Part shown: positions 10,361 through 24,649 of the stretch, piece by piece
How positions within the stretch are numbered: the first letter of the stretch is position 1
How the letters are laid out: each line of letters opens with the position of its first letter
Origin: Lithospermum erythrorhizon
Taxonomy: Eukaryota; Streptophyta; Magnoliopsida; Boraginales; Boraginaceae
Reading direction: 5' to 3'
Assembly (NCBI GenBank): GCA_019722365.1
Contig: JADFUC010001709.1
Coordinates: forward strand, 1-64,000
Length of the DNA: 64,000 nt
Notes under the pieces: generated by a model
Database searches by the model: none
What the model was told of the DNA's origin: nothing
What the model saw: the letters and a program-made list of their open reading frames with translations, nothing else
Position numbers and translations under genes: made by a program

Positions 10361-12558
10361 TTTAACCAAGTCTAATTGGCTTATGTGTATCGATGGGAAT
10401 TTTCACCTCTATTTTGACATACTTGCGCAGAATGCACGCTGCAATCTCGTTTTTTCATTAATGAATCCTCCAAGTCATGGAGGTTACTATATAAAAAGAT
10501 CTAGTTAAGAAAAAAGATATATTTGTCTAATAAATTCATAGACATTATGAATAATAGTTAAATAAAAAATAGTTAATTGAAGCCCTAGAAATACGAGTAA
10601 TAAATTCTTTTTTAGTCGGATCAACGGAATTAACCAATCAAAACTAATTATTTTGAAGCAAAAATGAACATGTTTTTAAAAAACCCAACAATTTATTCCA
10701 ATAATAAATCAATGACGATAATTGATAACCAGATTAACTTAAAGTTATAAAAAGAAACATGCAATTAAACACCCAAAGCAAGAAGCTTGAATAAAATGGT
10801 ATCTTTTGACGAGTAAAACATAGAAATGGGGCCTGTGAACGCTTGGCTATTGGCTGAGACATAGAAGTTTTGGTGAATTTGTTAGAATCAATAAAAAGAA
10901 TGGAAAGTGGTGGAGGTCAGATATTACCCCTTTGCTCCAGCCTCAAAGCCACGCGGGGTAAAGAATTTGTATATTTCTGGAGAGTCATGAATCTTGGTAA
11001 TAAAGATAGGAAACTTATACCCCATTTGGCTCGTCCTTGAGTAGCAAAAGCTTCTTTAACAATTGACAAGTTACATCATAATCTCGCCAAGCACCAAAGC
11101 ATTTCTGTTGGGCGGGGTTAATTGCACATTTAGAAAGACATTCTATGCTTTCATTGTATTTGTGACATCACCAGACTAACCACCCACCCTTCCCTTAATC
11201 ACCATAACCTTCACTATCTTCATCACATCACCTTTACTCGAAAGATCGGGTCGGACCTACCAATCCCAGCATAAACCCCCTCCCTTTGTTGAAAAAAAAA
11301 AAATCAATCTTTGAAATCGATGAAAGTTTAATTCAAAATTGACACCTAAGAGGACGTCGTGATAAAAACTGTGAATTTAAATAGGAAAATTTCACAGAAC
11401 GGACGAATCTTAAATTATTAATGCCCATTATTAAAGATAGGCTTCGCTCACATATTATTTTAGTTATCCGATAATTTAAATTGAAGAGTCGCAAATGTCA
11501 CACGCGTAATCTTTAGTACTACTTGGTTTGTAATAAAATTATTATGAAAGCATTACTGAAAGCTCCCAAAGACTCTTCACTGAGTAGTCATTATGACACA
11601 TCCCTGAATCACTATTTAAACGAGTCATGTAAACCACTCAAAAGAGTAGAAGAGAAAAATAGACAGAAACATCACTTTATTTGGATTACAATTGCCTTTA
11701 ATGTCATTTTTATATCCCAGCTTTTATCCCGGGAGATAAACCCCGTTAGTCCTGGGCACCTATAATTGAGGCGGGTTGAATCCGTTTTTTTAAAGATAGT
11801 TTGCCATTACCACCTAATTTGACATGGTTTTTAAGTCATTTAAAATTATTTTGACAAAATTTGTTAATCATGAATATAAATATGTTATGTTTTACTACTT
11901 ATATTTTTTCCAACACCCCGAACTTCAATTTCTTCAATTTTCATCAATAATCTCAAAATATAATCTTTTGAGTGCACTAACAACAATCTGAATTGATTAG
12001 AATTATCAATTAAACAAATGAACTAAATTGGCCAACTATTAATTTGAGCTTTCTTTCTGTCAGGGGAGGGGGAGGGATGGTCTCAAGCCTCCATTTTTCT
12101 TCAAGTGTTCGGGGTTTGGCTTGGGGCATTATAGTGGGTAACCCAGCTCTAATTTTATTTCGATTTATTTTAAAAGACCCGAATTAAATGTTAGTAATTT
12201 TATTCTAAAATATGTATAATTTCGATTTTGTTCTTAGTGAGAAGTCGAAATTCTAATTCTTAACTCGAGTTTTGGACGGTGAAGTGACAAATTTATTACG
12301 TGGGGGGTGGGGCTTTATGAGCACTCGACTGATGGAAATTAGGGAGCAAACTAAAAGTGTTGTGGGTAAAGTTCAGGGACTGGAAGAATTTTAAAAAATT
12401 TTGAAAAATTGAGAAAATGAGCTTTCAATTTCTCAAATTGTTCCCTAAACTAATAAAAATCATCAAATCTCCTGCTTTAAACTATGTCATATGTTTCTAA
12501 TTATCCCCAAACTATGTAACATTTGGAGATTTTGGGGGTGTACTTTGGACAACAAAAC
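10361..12558. other. unassigned AT-rich spacer
   Basis: No convincing coding frame. Short open frames lack homology that I recognise. The part at 12400-12560 has the phrasing of decayed transposon ends (AAACTATGT repeats) but no partner end was found. Confidence 0.5.
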
Positions 12559-12966
12559 AAATTTGATTACTCAAGTGGAGGACAAATATGTCAATTCACA
12601 AATAATAAAAATGAAACAGAAAATTAATCAAAAACCCTTCCTTAATCATCTTCCCTAAACCACTCCCAAAATCCACCACCGCACAACCCTCCCACCCCAC
12701 CAATGTCCCCAAACATGGAAAATATGGCGTGGGGATGTTCGTATAGGATTGAAGTCTCTCAAGGGGCGTAAGCTGTGGTAAGCATGCCAAGTGTGGAGAT
12801 ATCAAGTGGGTGTCATGCTGTAATGGGAGGCAGTGTGCTTGGGACATTTATGAATTTTTTGGTCAAGATGAGGTAGTGGACGAACAAAAATGGGTTGATC
12901 AATCTTTTGTTTTATTTTTATTACATGTGAATTGACACATTTTTCCTCTACTTAAGTGACCAAATT
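12559..12966. mobile_element. small fold-back (inverted-repeat) element
   Basis: Left arm 12559-12635 and right arm 12890-12966 are inverted copies of about 75 bp with roughly one mismatch in five; both contain TGTCAATTCACA and AATAAAAAT. Weaker inverted similarity continues inward, e.g. CAATGTCCCC against AAATGTCCCA, so the whole roughly 400 bp can fold on itself. There is no coding capacity. Exact ends and target duplication are not resolved, so the superfamily is unknown. Confidence 0.6.
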
Positions 12967-13399
12967 AGATTTATTTTAATTTTAATGTCAAAAAGAAAAA
13001 TCTCAAGGAGTATTCCATATTCTTGCGCGCAAGCAAATGTTGCTATAATTTATTAGGTAATTTGAAAGTTTGATTAGTTCATAGGATAACTTGAAAAGTT
13101 ACAAAATCTAACTCGGGGTAAATGTGTGTGGAATTAAGCTTCACTACAGAAAGTATGATATCTGGTAGTCGCCTCATGAAATTTTATTTTTATTTTTAAG
13201 TTAAACCTCGCCTGGGCTTTCGTGTTAATTAAAAATAAAAAATAATTGTCAATACATCGTCATCGTATAAACCCAAGAAAGCAAAACAGCACCAGATCAA
13301 AAACAACATGGGACCCCACTGAGAGCGCAGCAGCAGACGCCAGGTTTCTGCTCACATCCACCGGGGCCAAAAAGCAGAGTGTAAATTTGTAATCTTTTC
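12967..13399. other. unassigned spacer at the 3' side of LINE 2
   Basis: No recognisable feature. It may include decayed LINE sequence downstream of the reverse transcriptase of the minus-strand LINE. Confidence 0.4.
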
Positions 13400-14065
13400 A
13401 TCATATTATGTCTAAGCCAATGCAGCTTTTAACTCAAAGATCATCCGCGAAAGCGAGCAAGGAATCGCTTCAATCGAGAGATGGGTTACCAATGACACAC
13501 CACTCTAAGATATGACAAAAATCGGCAGTCAAAGATCCAAAGCGCAGGAGGCAGCAAACAAAAAAAACCAATGTACCATAACAATACACCCCTCGAAATA
13601 CATTAATGACGCCTGAGAAGTCCCCCAAACATCCTTAAAAGCATCACTGATTAATATTGACAATCCCGGCTTGAAAAGCAATAATCGCTTGCTCACCATC
13701 AAATAACCCCACCAGAATAGTAACTTAGATTGCTCGAGGAGAAATATTAATTTTTTGATTGCGTCAACATCAAAGCTTTTATTAACAATTAATAATATTT
13801 GCAGCTTTTAATCGATTCCTCATAATCAATGAATAACTCTTCAAGATATCTTTAGAACAAAGAGAAGCTTCCATGGAAAGACGGCTTGTAGACAAGACAA
13901 TCCTCAACTAGGGATTTAACTCATGTGAACTCCGAATCTAATCCAGCGAAAGATTTTATTACTAGTTTAACCCGAATCCACACTGGGCTTATTATCCTCC
14001 TTATCTCAACACATCAATTTCTCCCGAACTGAAGGCATCTTTTGTTATGAATTTTACCACCAAAG

Positions 14066-15016
<951 letters not shown>

Positions 15017-16472
15017 CTTGATAATGCTCAAGAATGCTGATCTTATCAAAGCCCCATTACGTAACAACAAGCAGCCATCTTAAGATTGCAGCCGAGTTAT
15101 AACTACCGTGATTAGAATCCCGCAAAAGAAAGACCCCCTGGTAAGATATTCCTTCTCGAAAATGATAACAGCAAGAAGCTGAGAGAAAGCTGATCACCTC
15201 CCCGACTCGACCCTCTCTCAAGCTGGGGGAATACCCACTCAACTCGCTATTCAAAGATAATCGAGAACTTTACCTCAAATAATAATAATGAAGACGATCA
15301 TATCAATCCAAGCATCCGCAAACCAAAAAAAACATGTGTGAAGTCCTGCAAGATAACATATCGAAGGTCGTAGTCATATCTCAAATTTCAAGCATTATTA
15401 TTATTATTGGCCTCCCGCCTCTGTTTTGTCAATTGATGAACCAACTTCAAGCCAAAAAGAATATTATTATCCTCGAATGAGCTCGCCTCGATGAACCTAG
15501 TCTCGAAATCCAAATAATTCCTGGGAAGTTAAGAGCAGTCCGAATTAGATTTAGTAATAATTTTGTTGGTAGTTACATAACCGATAGGGACGGAAGCTAC
15601 TCCAAAAAGCTCCGTACCTTCACATTTAGAATCAAAGTACAGTAGAAGTGAAACTCCGAGGAAGCCTTCAAAGACTTGAGAAGTAGCAAATGCCTCAAGA
15701 CATCCTCCGAGATCAAAGCGCCCAAAGTGCATGAAGAAAGCCTGGGTAAATCATCGCACCTCGCAGCGACTATCATTGTCCAACGTAGAAATCCACCTCT
15801 TTAATTCAAGGCAAAGCAAGTGTAAAAGCATTATCTCCAGCCGATAAGCAGTAGTGAATACAAATAACGAGATCCCCCAACCGAGAGTAAATGTTAGTTC
15901 GAAAGTCGATCAAAATGATTAACCTAATCCGCTTAAGAATTAACGCTGACCCAATTCATCAATACCAACGAGGATCGTTTTTTCATATTACCTTTAATAA
16001 TCGCTTAACCTTGAGGTAGAGCAGTGAATCCGTCTCCTCTTAACCCCAAATGAACACCACTTTGTCAGCAGCTGAAGAAGTCTCAAAAATACCTTCACAA
16101 ATCATCACCCTCTCTTCCGCACTTTCAACCAGAGTAAAAACATTCTAAATACCGCCCGCCGATTCCAAACATCTAAGAATAAAGATTTCGAGAGATTTAA
16201 GTTTGCGGCAAGAATATAAAGCGGATCCCCAAACAACGGACCGGCCTGTGATTTTCAACAAACAACAGTAACGATCATTATGCAACCACATATTTTGAAA
16301 CGGAAAAGTTTCCAGTCGGGCCATCCGAAATCAATGGGCAAAGAAAGGGCACCATCAGAATCCACTTAGCCAAGTGCCGAATATTCAAAGCAAAGATATC
16401 GATCCCAAATGAAGCCTGACATACACAATCTCGTTTAACCTGTGGGAAAAACACTAGTTAGTCCAAGTAAAT

Positions 16473-16778
16473 TTAGACCCCCCCCGCAAAACCCGCATCC
16501 AAAAGATAAATAATCCCAGACATCGCTGAGAAACCGATTAATGACACATCATCAGGGGCATTACCACCAAGCCTCTCATCCCCACTAACAATAGCATTGA
16601 AATCCCCAAGCCAAGAAGTGGAATGTTGAGCATAATGTCCGCCCAAAGATTGCGCGCCGCCAGTACACATGTCGCAGATAAAACCACAATAATAAAGGAA
16701 GCTTCTCCTAAACGCGACATGCTGACGATAGTTCTGCAAACAAGTTCCAAAATAAACCAAATATGCCCCTGAGCACAA
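16473..16778 (-). pseudogene. LINE 2 endonuclease core
   Basis: A 101-codon open segment ends with SWLGDFNAIVSGDERLGG and IGFSAMSGIIYLLDAGF. The first is the GDFN catalytic core of LINE endonucleases with the usual (D/E)-x-x-x-GG tail, and the second the D-x-G-x-x-G strand that follows it. The N-terminal 50 residues of this open segment are out of frame relative to the family. Confidence 0.8.
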
Positions 16779-16850
16779 AAAACAATGATCAAAGTTGAAC
16801 TTTTTAATGAGGCATCAATATTGTTGAATCCAGTTCTCCTCAGCTAAGAA

Positions 16851-18623
16851 ATCAAATTTATGGGTTCTTTTTTGAGGTTTTGGTAATTCTTTCTTGCGTG
16901 TAGGATTGCTACTAATCCCCCTCAAAGTTCCTAAAGATACAAAAATTTTAGACGCCATAAGGAATTTCTGATCAGAGGATGATCATGTTGCTCGCCATGA
17001 CGCCCCTGCAGCCCGATCATCCACGGAGACAACATCTTCAACAAATTATTGCTATCGAATCTTTTTCGATTCGTGGGAGCAAGTTGTTATGAGCAATTTC
17101 ATGAGATAGGTCCCATTAATCTCCTCTGTCAGTCGCGTAATCTCGACCTTGCCTCCAGATTGGATCAACCATCTCCCACATCAAGAACCTCGTAACTTTC
17201 GCTTCTTGTCCATACACATTACCATGTCATTAAGCGTAAGTCAACCTCAACATCTTCAAGAGATCGATTGTGGTCGCCAACAACAAAGCAAAGACTATTG
17301 TTACTGGGCTGCAGAGCCCTAGTGTGGAGCCCGCCTTCAAGACCTCGATGGATCTCCTCCTCCTCGTCCACACCGATGTGAAGCAAACGATTTTTAAAGT
17401 AGAATCAAATTCTGAGCCTAGAGTTTTTGATGCCAAGTCTATCCATTTTTGAATAGCCCCCTCCCTACGGACGGGTTATTTAGAAACTTCATAATACAAA
17501 AAAATCATCGTTATTCTTAGGAACGGAGGCCAAGGAAATACCATTCAAGGCTTAGGAGTCTTCAAGTCCGGGCGGCTTGGGGTTGTATATATACTCTTCA
17601 GAATCGCGACGCTACACATAAGCTGCCGGTTAATCTTCTACCCATCTTACCTTTCAAATTTCCTCGCATTCTTTTTCCTTTCAAATCACGCTTTATACCC
17701 TAAATGTAATGACCCATATGAAAGCATTTACTACATAATATCTAGGGACACTTCACTGGCACGAACCTCACGCTAAAACCTTGCTATTATTATCCCATCT
17801 TCATCATCATCTCAAAATTAACTCCAAACTTTTATCAACCAAAGGCTTAGAAACATCCAGCCTAATAATACGGCGAACTCCAAGTTTAACACGATTAGTA
17901 TTTTATGAATCCTGGCTTACCAATCTAATTTAACCTATTAAGAGACCCTCTTCCTATATAAAATACAGAAAAGCCTGAAATGAACTCCAACAGAGTTAAA
18001 GTCAATTCTTCAAGAGTCAAAATCACTGGCCCATTTAGAAATATGTATTAGATAACTTTAATAAAACCAAATGTTTTAACCCAATAAACGAGTATAATCT
18101 CAATAAGGTCACATTCAATAATCAAATGTTTAGCATCATAGAGAGAGATATTGTACGACCTCGAAGTTTTAAAGCAACGAAGAACTCCTTAATAAATGGC
18201 AATAAGAGGGACGCCCACGAGAAAACTTACTCGACGTTAACATACTATCAAATCAAGATAATCACATATCCGCTTTTGAACCGTATACTCGGCTTCCCAT
18301 CGTGCATACCCAATCGCTTCAAGTTTTGTGAATCAAGATAATGGAAGAGGACGAGAATTTTTCAAAGGTGACAAAACTAAGCCGTACTCAAGAGCAAGAT
18401 GAGCGTAACTGCTCGCGTGACGGGCCGTAGGTTTGTACGAGAAGAATGTAGGCTGGGCAGGCTGGAGCAAATTGCACGAGACCTGAACAGCCGCATTTAC
18501 GAAAGCGGGTGCGACATTGCTGGGTCAGGACACTTACAGGGTTTCGGCATACCTCCTCATCTCCGCCATACGGGCCACCGAATACGAAGAAAGAGGCCTT
18601 TGACTTACCAAGACGCCACACTG
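16851..18623. other. unassigned region upstream of LINE 2
   Basis: This is where the 5' part of the minus-strand LINE (ORF1 and start of ORF2) would lie, but no ORF1 motif can be read. A GC-richer patch at 18390-18620 has overlapping open frames of about 80 codons on both strands with no similarity that I recognise. Confidence 0.4.
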
Positions 18624-18624
18624 C

Positions 18625-18686
18625 AGAGAAAATCTATTAGGCTTAGAACGATCCTATTAGCTTAGAGAAAAATCTATTAGCTTAGG
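18625..18686. repeat. short direct repeat, about 3 units
   Basis: Two full copies and one partial copy of a unit built on AAAATCTATTAG(G)CTTAG, spaced about 20-27 bp, just upstream of the CACTA end. Confidence 0.7.
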
Positions 18687-18823
18687 GTGTTAGATCAAGT
18701 TCTGATAAAATTTGAACTACGCTTCAATCAAAGATAAACCAAATAAAATTAATTGATTATATGTTCATTATTACTTTCTCATATTGTATGTAGTAGGTAG
18801 ATGTGAGGAGATAATATCACAAA

Positions 18824-19020
18824 CACTACAAAAAACAAGTTTTTTTTACATCAGTAAAATGGTAATAAAACCCAAAAATCGTAACAAATGCACTTTTTGT
18901 TACGCTTTTTTCCCCGTGGCGAAAAGGACGATGCAAAGCATTAATTACACTTTATTTTCCGAAATAACTTTCGTTACGCATTTTTTAAGTTGCGTAACAA
19001 AATAAAAACTTTTGTTACAA
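18824..19020 (+). mobile_element. CACTA (En/Spm) transposon terminus
   Basis: The sequence opens with CACTACAAAAAACAAG, the canonical plant CACTA terminal inverted repeat. The next 190 bp carry several short repeats in both orientations built on GTTACGC / GCGTAAC, typical of the subterminal repeats that bind the element's own protein. No matching opposite end (..TTTTGTAGTG) was found in the window, so the element is truncated or extends through rearranged sequence. Confidence 0.75.
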
Positions 19021-19439
19021 GTCGTTCGATAGTAACATAAGCTCCATTTATGAAGTTTAATGGGCATAAATAAAGATATTTCATATTTAAAAATAAAAAA
19101 TCTATTATGATTTTTACCATTGCATATAAATATATATTTAATTAATACTAAAATAAATAAATAAATATCAAATAACTTAACTTAATTTACAATTTAAATA
19201 ATTATTATTCATATATATGGATATTGTACAATTACATAAATCTAACTAAAAAAACTTATATCTTAAAGTGTAAAACCATCACACTAAACGTCCCACCGCA
19301 TCTTATCCCTGATATCATTTTAAAAAAACTCTTTATCTTTAACATCAACCTTTAACTCTTCAAAGTAAAATTTATGAATATCATATATGACAAGAATTCA
19401 TAAGCAAGTGCAACCTTAAGATCCAGATACCGTACGTCA

Positions 19440-20230
19440 TACGCAGCTGAGTTCTATCTGCCGGATCTGTTTTGCCTCTTTATCTGTGGAGAAATGAACA
19501 TAAACAGCAACAGATGAAAACCATAAAATATCAAAAGAAGATGATAATTAAGAAAAGAAAAGAAAAGAAGAGGAACTGGTGAGAGTGACGAAGAAACATA
19601 ACACAAATGTATTTAATTTTGGTAAGCACGACTTTCAAGGACTCTCTTTACATATCAATTCGTAAGACTGATGACAATCATGAATCGAATTTATGACAGA
19701 AACAAGAATGGTATTTCCTGATTATCGAACCAGCATGATAACATATCCCATTATAATTATAAGTCAATTACTTACCTTCAAGAACATTACATTACATTGC
19801 TTCTCTCTGAATAAAATGTTGGACTAGCAACCAAATTATTTGAATTGGGATCCTGAACATGTAAACATTTCAGCAAATCCAAGGCATAAGAGTCAGTATG
19901 TGGCGGCAAAAGATGAAAACGAAAAAAATAAACTCGAGTGCTGAACTATTGAAAAATGTTACTTACAAGTTCTGGAGAAATTGTCATCAACAGTGTGCTA
20001 AATAAGTTCCCCACATTTCCATAAGAGACATGGGTCTCACACCTGTAACCTGGTGTTGAGATGCAAAAGATGTTTAAAACCTTTACCATACACAAGCAAA
20101 TGATAGTAAGAAACTATATTAAGACATTTACCACTTCTTGGAGCTTCAATGACCGACCAGTAAGTGATCTCCATTTTGGGAAAAACTCTTCTGCCATCAC
20201 AGATATGGTACTTTGAAGTCACTTTAATTG
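19440..20230 (-). pseudogene. spliced-gene-like remnant inside CACTA element
   Basis: On the minus strand several short coding-like blocks are bordered by splice-like signals: one at about 20225-20135 followed by GTAAATG; one at about 20050-19970 preceded by a CAG and followed by GTAAGTAAC; one at about 19870-19790 followed by GTAAGT; and a last one at about 19497 preceded by TTTCTCCACAG. The peptides (e.g. CETHVSYGNVGNLFSTLL) are not recognised. The blocks run toward the CACTA end, so they could be 3' exons of the transposon's own gene or captured host exons. The exon calls are by eye only. Confidence 0.35.
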
Positions 20231-20399
20231 ATTTATGTTGCTCACCAACTGAGCAATCCCTTCTTAAGGGAAAAAACGTAATCTTTATTCAGTTAACTCA
20301 TTTTTTTTCATGAAAAAACATAAATACAAGTGATATTTCATAGACACATTTCATCAAACACTTCCTTGACAACCTCAATTGCTCAGGCTACTCGACTAT
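20231..20399. other. possible LTR fragment
   Basis: Short AT-rich stretch between the exon-like blocks and the copia remnant. A TATATATAGAGCACAC block just beyond, at 20398-20413, resembles a promoter of an LTR, but no second copy was found. Confidence 0.25.
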
Positions 20400-22700
20400 A
20401 TATAGAGCACACATACAAGAGATCAAATCCTCTACACCCACTGCAAAACCAGAAGAGAGGTCTGACTAATAGAACCTAATAACTAATGATAAGACTGAAC
20501 TATGGCTAGAATGTTCACGTCAAAGGTGTGATTTTTCTCTGATGAATTCGATCCATGTATAGCGAGAGTATTCACCAACAATATAAATATACTTTTCCTC
20601 CAGCTTTCAACTCTGCATCGGCCCCATTAGGTTCATGTGCATTAGCTCAAGTACACGAGTGGTGACCATATGTTGTAGTTTTTGGTGACGCCTCTGGTCC
20701 TGCCTTTCCCAACTCGACATTCTCCACATACGTTATCTTTGATCTCGAGCGCTGTAGTCCGCTGCATAACCCCTCCTTTGATATAAGCTTGTCAATATTC
20801 CCGTAATTTGTGTATCCTAACTCTTATGCCACACCAACATTCCTATTCCTTCTCGCCACCTGTAAAGCCTTCTCACGTAAGCTCCAAATAGTACCAACCA
20901 ACACTTCTTCTTCATAATTTGCTTTTATCTGTGAATTTATAGTCAGGGACAAGATATCCATCTTGTTACCTTCACGCCATCATCGCATAATTTATTACGC
21001 AATCAACCCTCTACATGAACATCATCTAAGGAAAACCATTCACATAGCTGAATTCTTTCAACAAACTCCTCTGCCCACAAAACAAAGTGGCTACTATCCC
21101 CTTTAAAGCTCAACTGTGCGGTATGTACATTCTTTCCCATCACATGCCTCGAGCACCCACCGCCTAAGTACCTACCGACAGCGAGTAGCCAAAGAGGTAT
21201 AGCAACATGATCGACAGGCATGGACTTCTCGAATCTACACGGTCTTGTACTTGTACTGGCTTTCTTGGGGACCATACAACTTGTAACAATAAGGAGAATA
21301 TGTCCCCTTTCTTTCCGCACAATGTAATACTGCATTCTGACAAAGTCTCATCTCGATACGCTGAGTCAAGTTAACTATTGGGAGACTGTCGGGTTTCACC
21401 TACCGCTATAAAATTTGCTTCTCCTTTCTAATTGTTACCTTTCCTTTCTTTAAAATTCAATTCCTCAGATCGCCCTAGCATTCTTTTTTCATCACTAAGT
21501 ATTTCTTCAAGAACGTTTATTTTAGAATCTGTGGCTTCAGTCAGACATTCAACCCTTGGCCTCCTCATCTCGATCCTCAACAAATAGAAGTTTTTCACTT
21601 TTCTCAATCTTCCTTTTCACTCTCACTTTAGTATGATCATGGTTAATTCGGTCCACCGAGTGCCAAATGAATTAGAAAATTCAAGAGAGCTCCTCTCGCC
21701 TGTCTCCTCCTCATCTTCACTGCCCCAAACCGTCATCAACAAGTTGGTTCCTCTCGACCGGGCGCAAATGCCAAGCAAAGTTGCTCGCCGCTTTCTCTTC
21801 ATCCCCGCTTAATCATCATCGCTGTAGTAAATAGTAATTTCTAGACCTCTAACATAGTTGGGATATTCCACTTGAACGTGTCCAAATCCTTCACACTTCT
21901 ACATCAATTCCCTTTGGTTTATCTGCTTGCCCTTATTATTAGCTTTACCTTGCTTCACTATTTCTTCCACTGCTTGTCCCTTTGTCATTAGCGCTGAATG
22001 TACTGCCCCACAATGCAATTTTATTGAACCTTTTTTCATAGTTTTGTTGAAATTTTACAGTGTTCATAGTTTCAACAAGATCTTCTATCATTCAGATTTC
22101 GAGTAGCTTCTTCAAAGTTATCCTCCCTTTTTTCGCATCAACATTTAAAAGAGACATTTCAAAAGTAGTCGATTTCCTATCAACTCATATCTAAATTTCA
22201 TAAAGGGTCAGTTCAGGCTTCTTCAATGGTCAACTTTATGTGCAAATGTCTTAGGAAGCGTCCTAAGAACATTCCTTACAAGCTTCATATTACTCATAAC
22301 TTCTCCCAAAGAAAAAGACCATTAGCAATGTCCTTAATCTTGTTATATGAAACTATGGTTTACTATCTCCATCTTGGAAGTTTTGGCTTAATTGCTTGTT
22401 CAGGAGCTTTCAGATTCCTTTCTAGCCAGGAGGTTTTGGTGGTATCCCAAGCAAAGCTTTCTTTTGCAAATGTTGGCACGGTTAATAAGTTTAAACATAT
22501 CCACGCATTAAATATAAGCATTTATTTCTTTTTGTCATTTGCCCAGCAGCCTTCATCCTTTCTCCAAGGCACTCTCCTCAGTTTCACAGCTTACACATTG
22601 CTGTTTATTAATAGTTGGTGCCGCCCATCCCGCTTTTGCTGCATTTCCACAACTTAGAAATCATTAGACCAAGAATGCCATCATCTTCTACCTTCTAAGA
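20400..22700 (-). mobile_element. Ty1/copia retrotransposon remnant (gag-protease-integrase)
   Basis: Minus-strand blocks appear in copia order from high to low coordinates. Gag comes first (about 22600-22000: KALNAIFNGVDMNLFKLIN-like, then a LVRNVLRTLPKTF block). The zinc knuckle follows (about 21930: KCEGFGHVQVEYPNY, last cysteine replaced). Next are protease (GRYLGGGCSRHVMGKN near 21160), the GAG-pre-integrase HRRLGHTNYGNIDKL-like block (about 20860) and the start of the integrase (ELMHMDLMGPM then YSRYTWIEFIREKS, about 20650-20540). Reverse transcriptase and RNase H are absent. Every domain is frameshifted. Confidence 0.75.
21003..21335 (-). pseudogene. copia protease region
   Basis: A 110-codon open segment whose middle reads GRYLGGGCSRHVMGKN. 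In active copia proteases this is W-x-L-D-S-G-C-(S/T)-x-H-M; the catalytic D-S-G is GGG here, so the copy is dead. The remainder does not match the family in this frame. Confidence 0.55.
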
Positions 22701-24649
22701 AGATAGCTAGAATCATCGGTAATGCGGGGTTCGTAGATGATCCACCGCTAAAACCTTCCATACTTAAGATTAACTACCTCACCCTGTACTAGGCCCATTT
22801 GCAATACAATTGGTGTTAGTAGTTCTTCTGATTTCGGTACAGTTCCTATTAACTGTTACCAACACTGCATTCATCTCGTAACAAACTAAATAAAGGAAGG
22901 ACAATAAAGTAAATAACACAAGTGGACGGTAACCCATTTCAAGCACGCAGCCTAGTTTGGGGCAAGCAGCCCATGGAAGGATTCAAAGGATTCTACCATC
23001 ACTTAGAATTAAATAATAACTTATACGAATGCTCCACATTCTTCTACACTCTATTTTACTCCTATCCTTGTGAATAAGTTTATACTCCTCCTGACTTCAA
23101 GACACCTATCCTTCACGTCACACTACTCTCCCAGTACGTGGACTAATTACGCCGGTAAGTACTAATGTAAACAAGACTATTATAATGTAGTCATAACAAC
23201 AAAGTGGCACAATTATAAAGCGGAGTTTTATAAAGTAACTCGGTACATTCACAAATTTACAAACACAAAAGAATTTCAAAGTGTTTTCCTCACAATGAAC
23301 AATATAAGCGTTGTATTTCGGCAATGATTAGGTTCCAAGATAATAGGTCCTTGTATATTGTAGTAATATCCAAGTTTATGGTAATAATTCTCATATACAC
23401 ATAACCTTCCATCTTGAAATAATAAAAGCATACGATCTTTTTCTTTCTGAGCAAGCCGCAAGAGTAGTCTTTTATTTGTGGTCCAAGAACTTTCTTTTTT
23501 TAATTATATTAGTCAAATATGTCCAATAATCTTTTATAAAAGTATATAAAGCTCTTCCAAATATATTCATCGTTTCGAAGCTGCTGCAGAACTAACCTGC
23601 TAAAGATACCGTACTACTCTCGCAAAAATACTTGACCAATCTTCATGTACTAACATTTTGCTTTATCGAGCTGATGAATAATATTGGGGTTTTAAAGATA
23701 TTGCCTTATCTCATTAATTATTTCAATTTGTTCATTTCGATCTCTGATGAGTTGTGTTATATATTTTATAAAAAATATATCAATGGAAAGAGTTTGAAAT
23801 GTAATTTTCATTGATATAGTTTTTATAAGATATTATATAACACAAACAAATATATTTAAGGTCAAAGTTCAAGAGATTTAACAAAATTTAAAAGTTTCTG
23901 ACAATCTTTGTAGATTTAGTGAGTATACATTAATTTTAACACGTAATTCATTAAAAATTAATTGTTGTAGTAATTATAATTTAATAATTACATTATGAAA
24001 TAAATAAAAGAAATAAAAAATATGATGCAGAGAGAATGGAGTTGATTAAACGTGAGAGAAAGTAATTAACATTCAATAACACCGTCAAATAAGGCCGAAA
24101 GCTGTGTTATTTTACTAGTTGATGCTGTTATGAGAGAAGCACAAATTGCATAACTTCCAAAGAATTAGGTAATTTTTAAATAATCTCTCATGCCACTTCA
24201 AATTATTTTCATTCCCTTCAATTTAACACTCTAACGCCTATCAACTCCTTACCAACAATCTTTACATTCTCTTTCATCCAATCACTCTATCACATATCCC
24301 ATCATATTTATTCATTCCTCTCCTCATTTTATAAATGTTGTTATTTTTATAGTATTATTTTTCATGTATTTATAATTAAACTATTAATTTTTTATTAATG
24401 CAATAAATAACATATAGTATTTCAGCTTTATATTTTATCTAAAATGTTGAAATAATGGGGTGTTGAAATAAAAATAGGTAAAATTTCAATATTTGTGTCC
24501 AAACGACACAAAATTAATCTCCATTAATAGCTCTTTAAAATAAAAAATATTTGTGAAAAAAGAAATTGATTTTATAAAAATTTATTATCAACATACTAAA
24601 TAAGCATTCGTGGAATTATGAGATGAATCGGCCCAATTGCACTATCAAC
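22701..24649. other. unassigned spacer
   Basis: The first few hundred bases would be the 5' untranslated or LTR side of the copia remnant but no LTR pair is visible. From 23480 on it is AT-rich with no recognisable feature. The stretch 24180-24480 has C/T-rich phrasing like decayed DNA-transposon ends, without a clear inverted partner. Confidence 0.4.
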
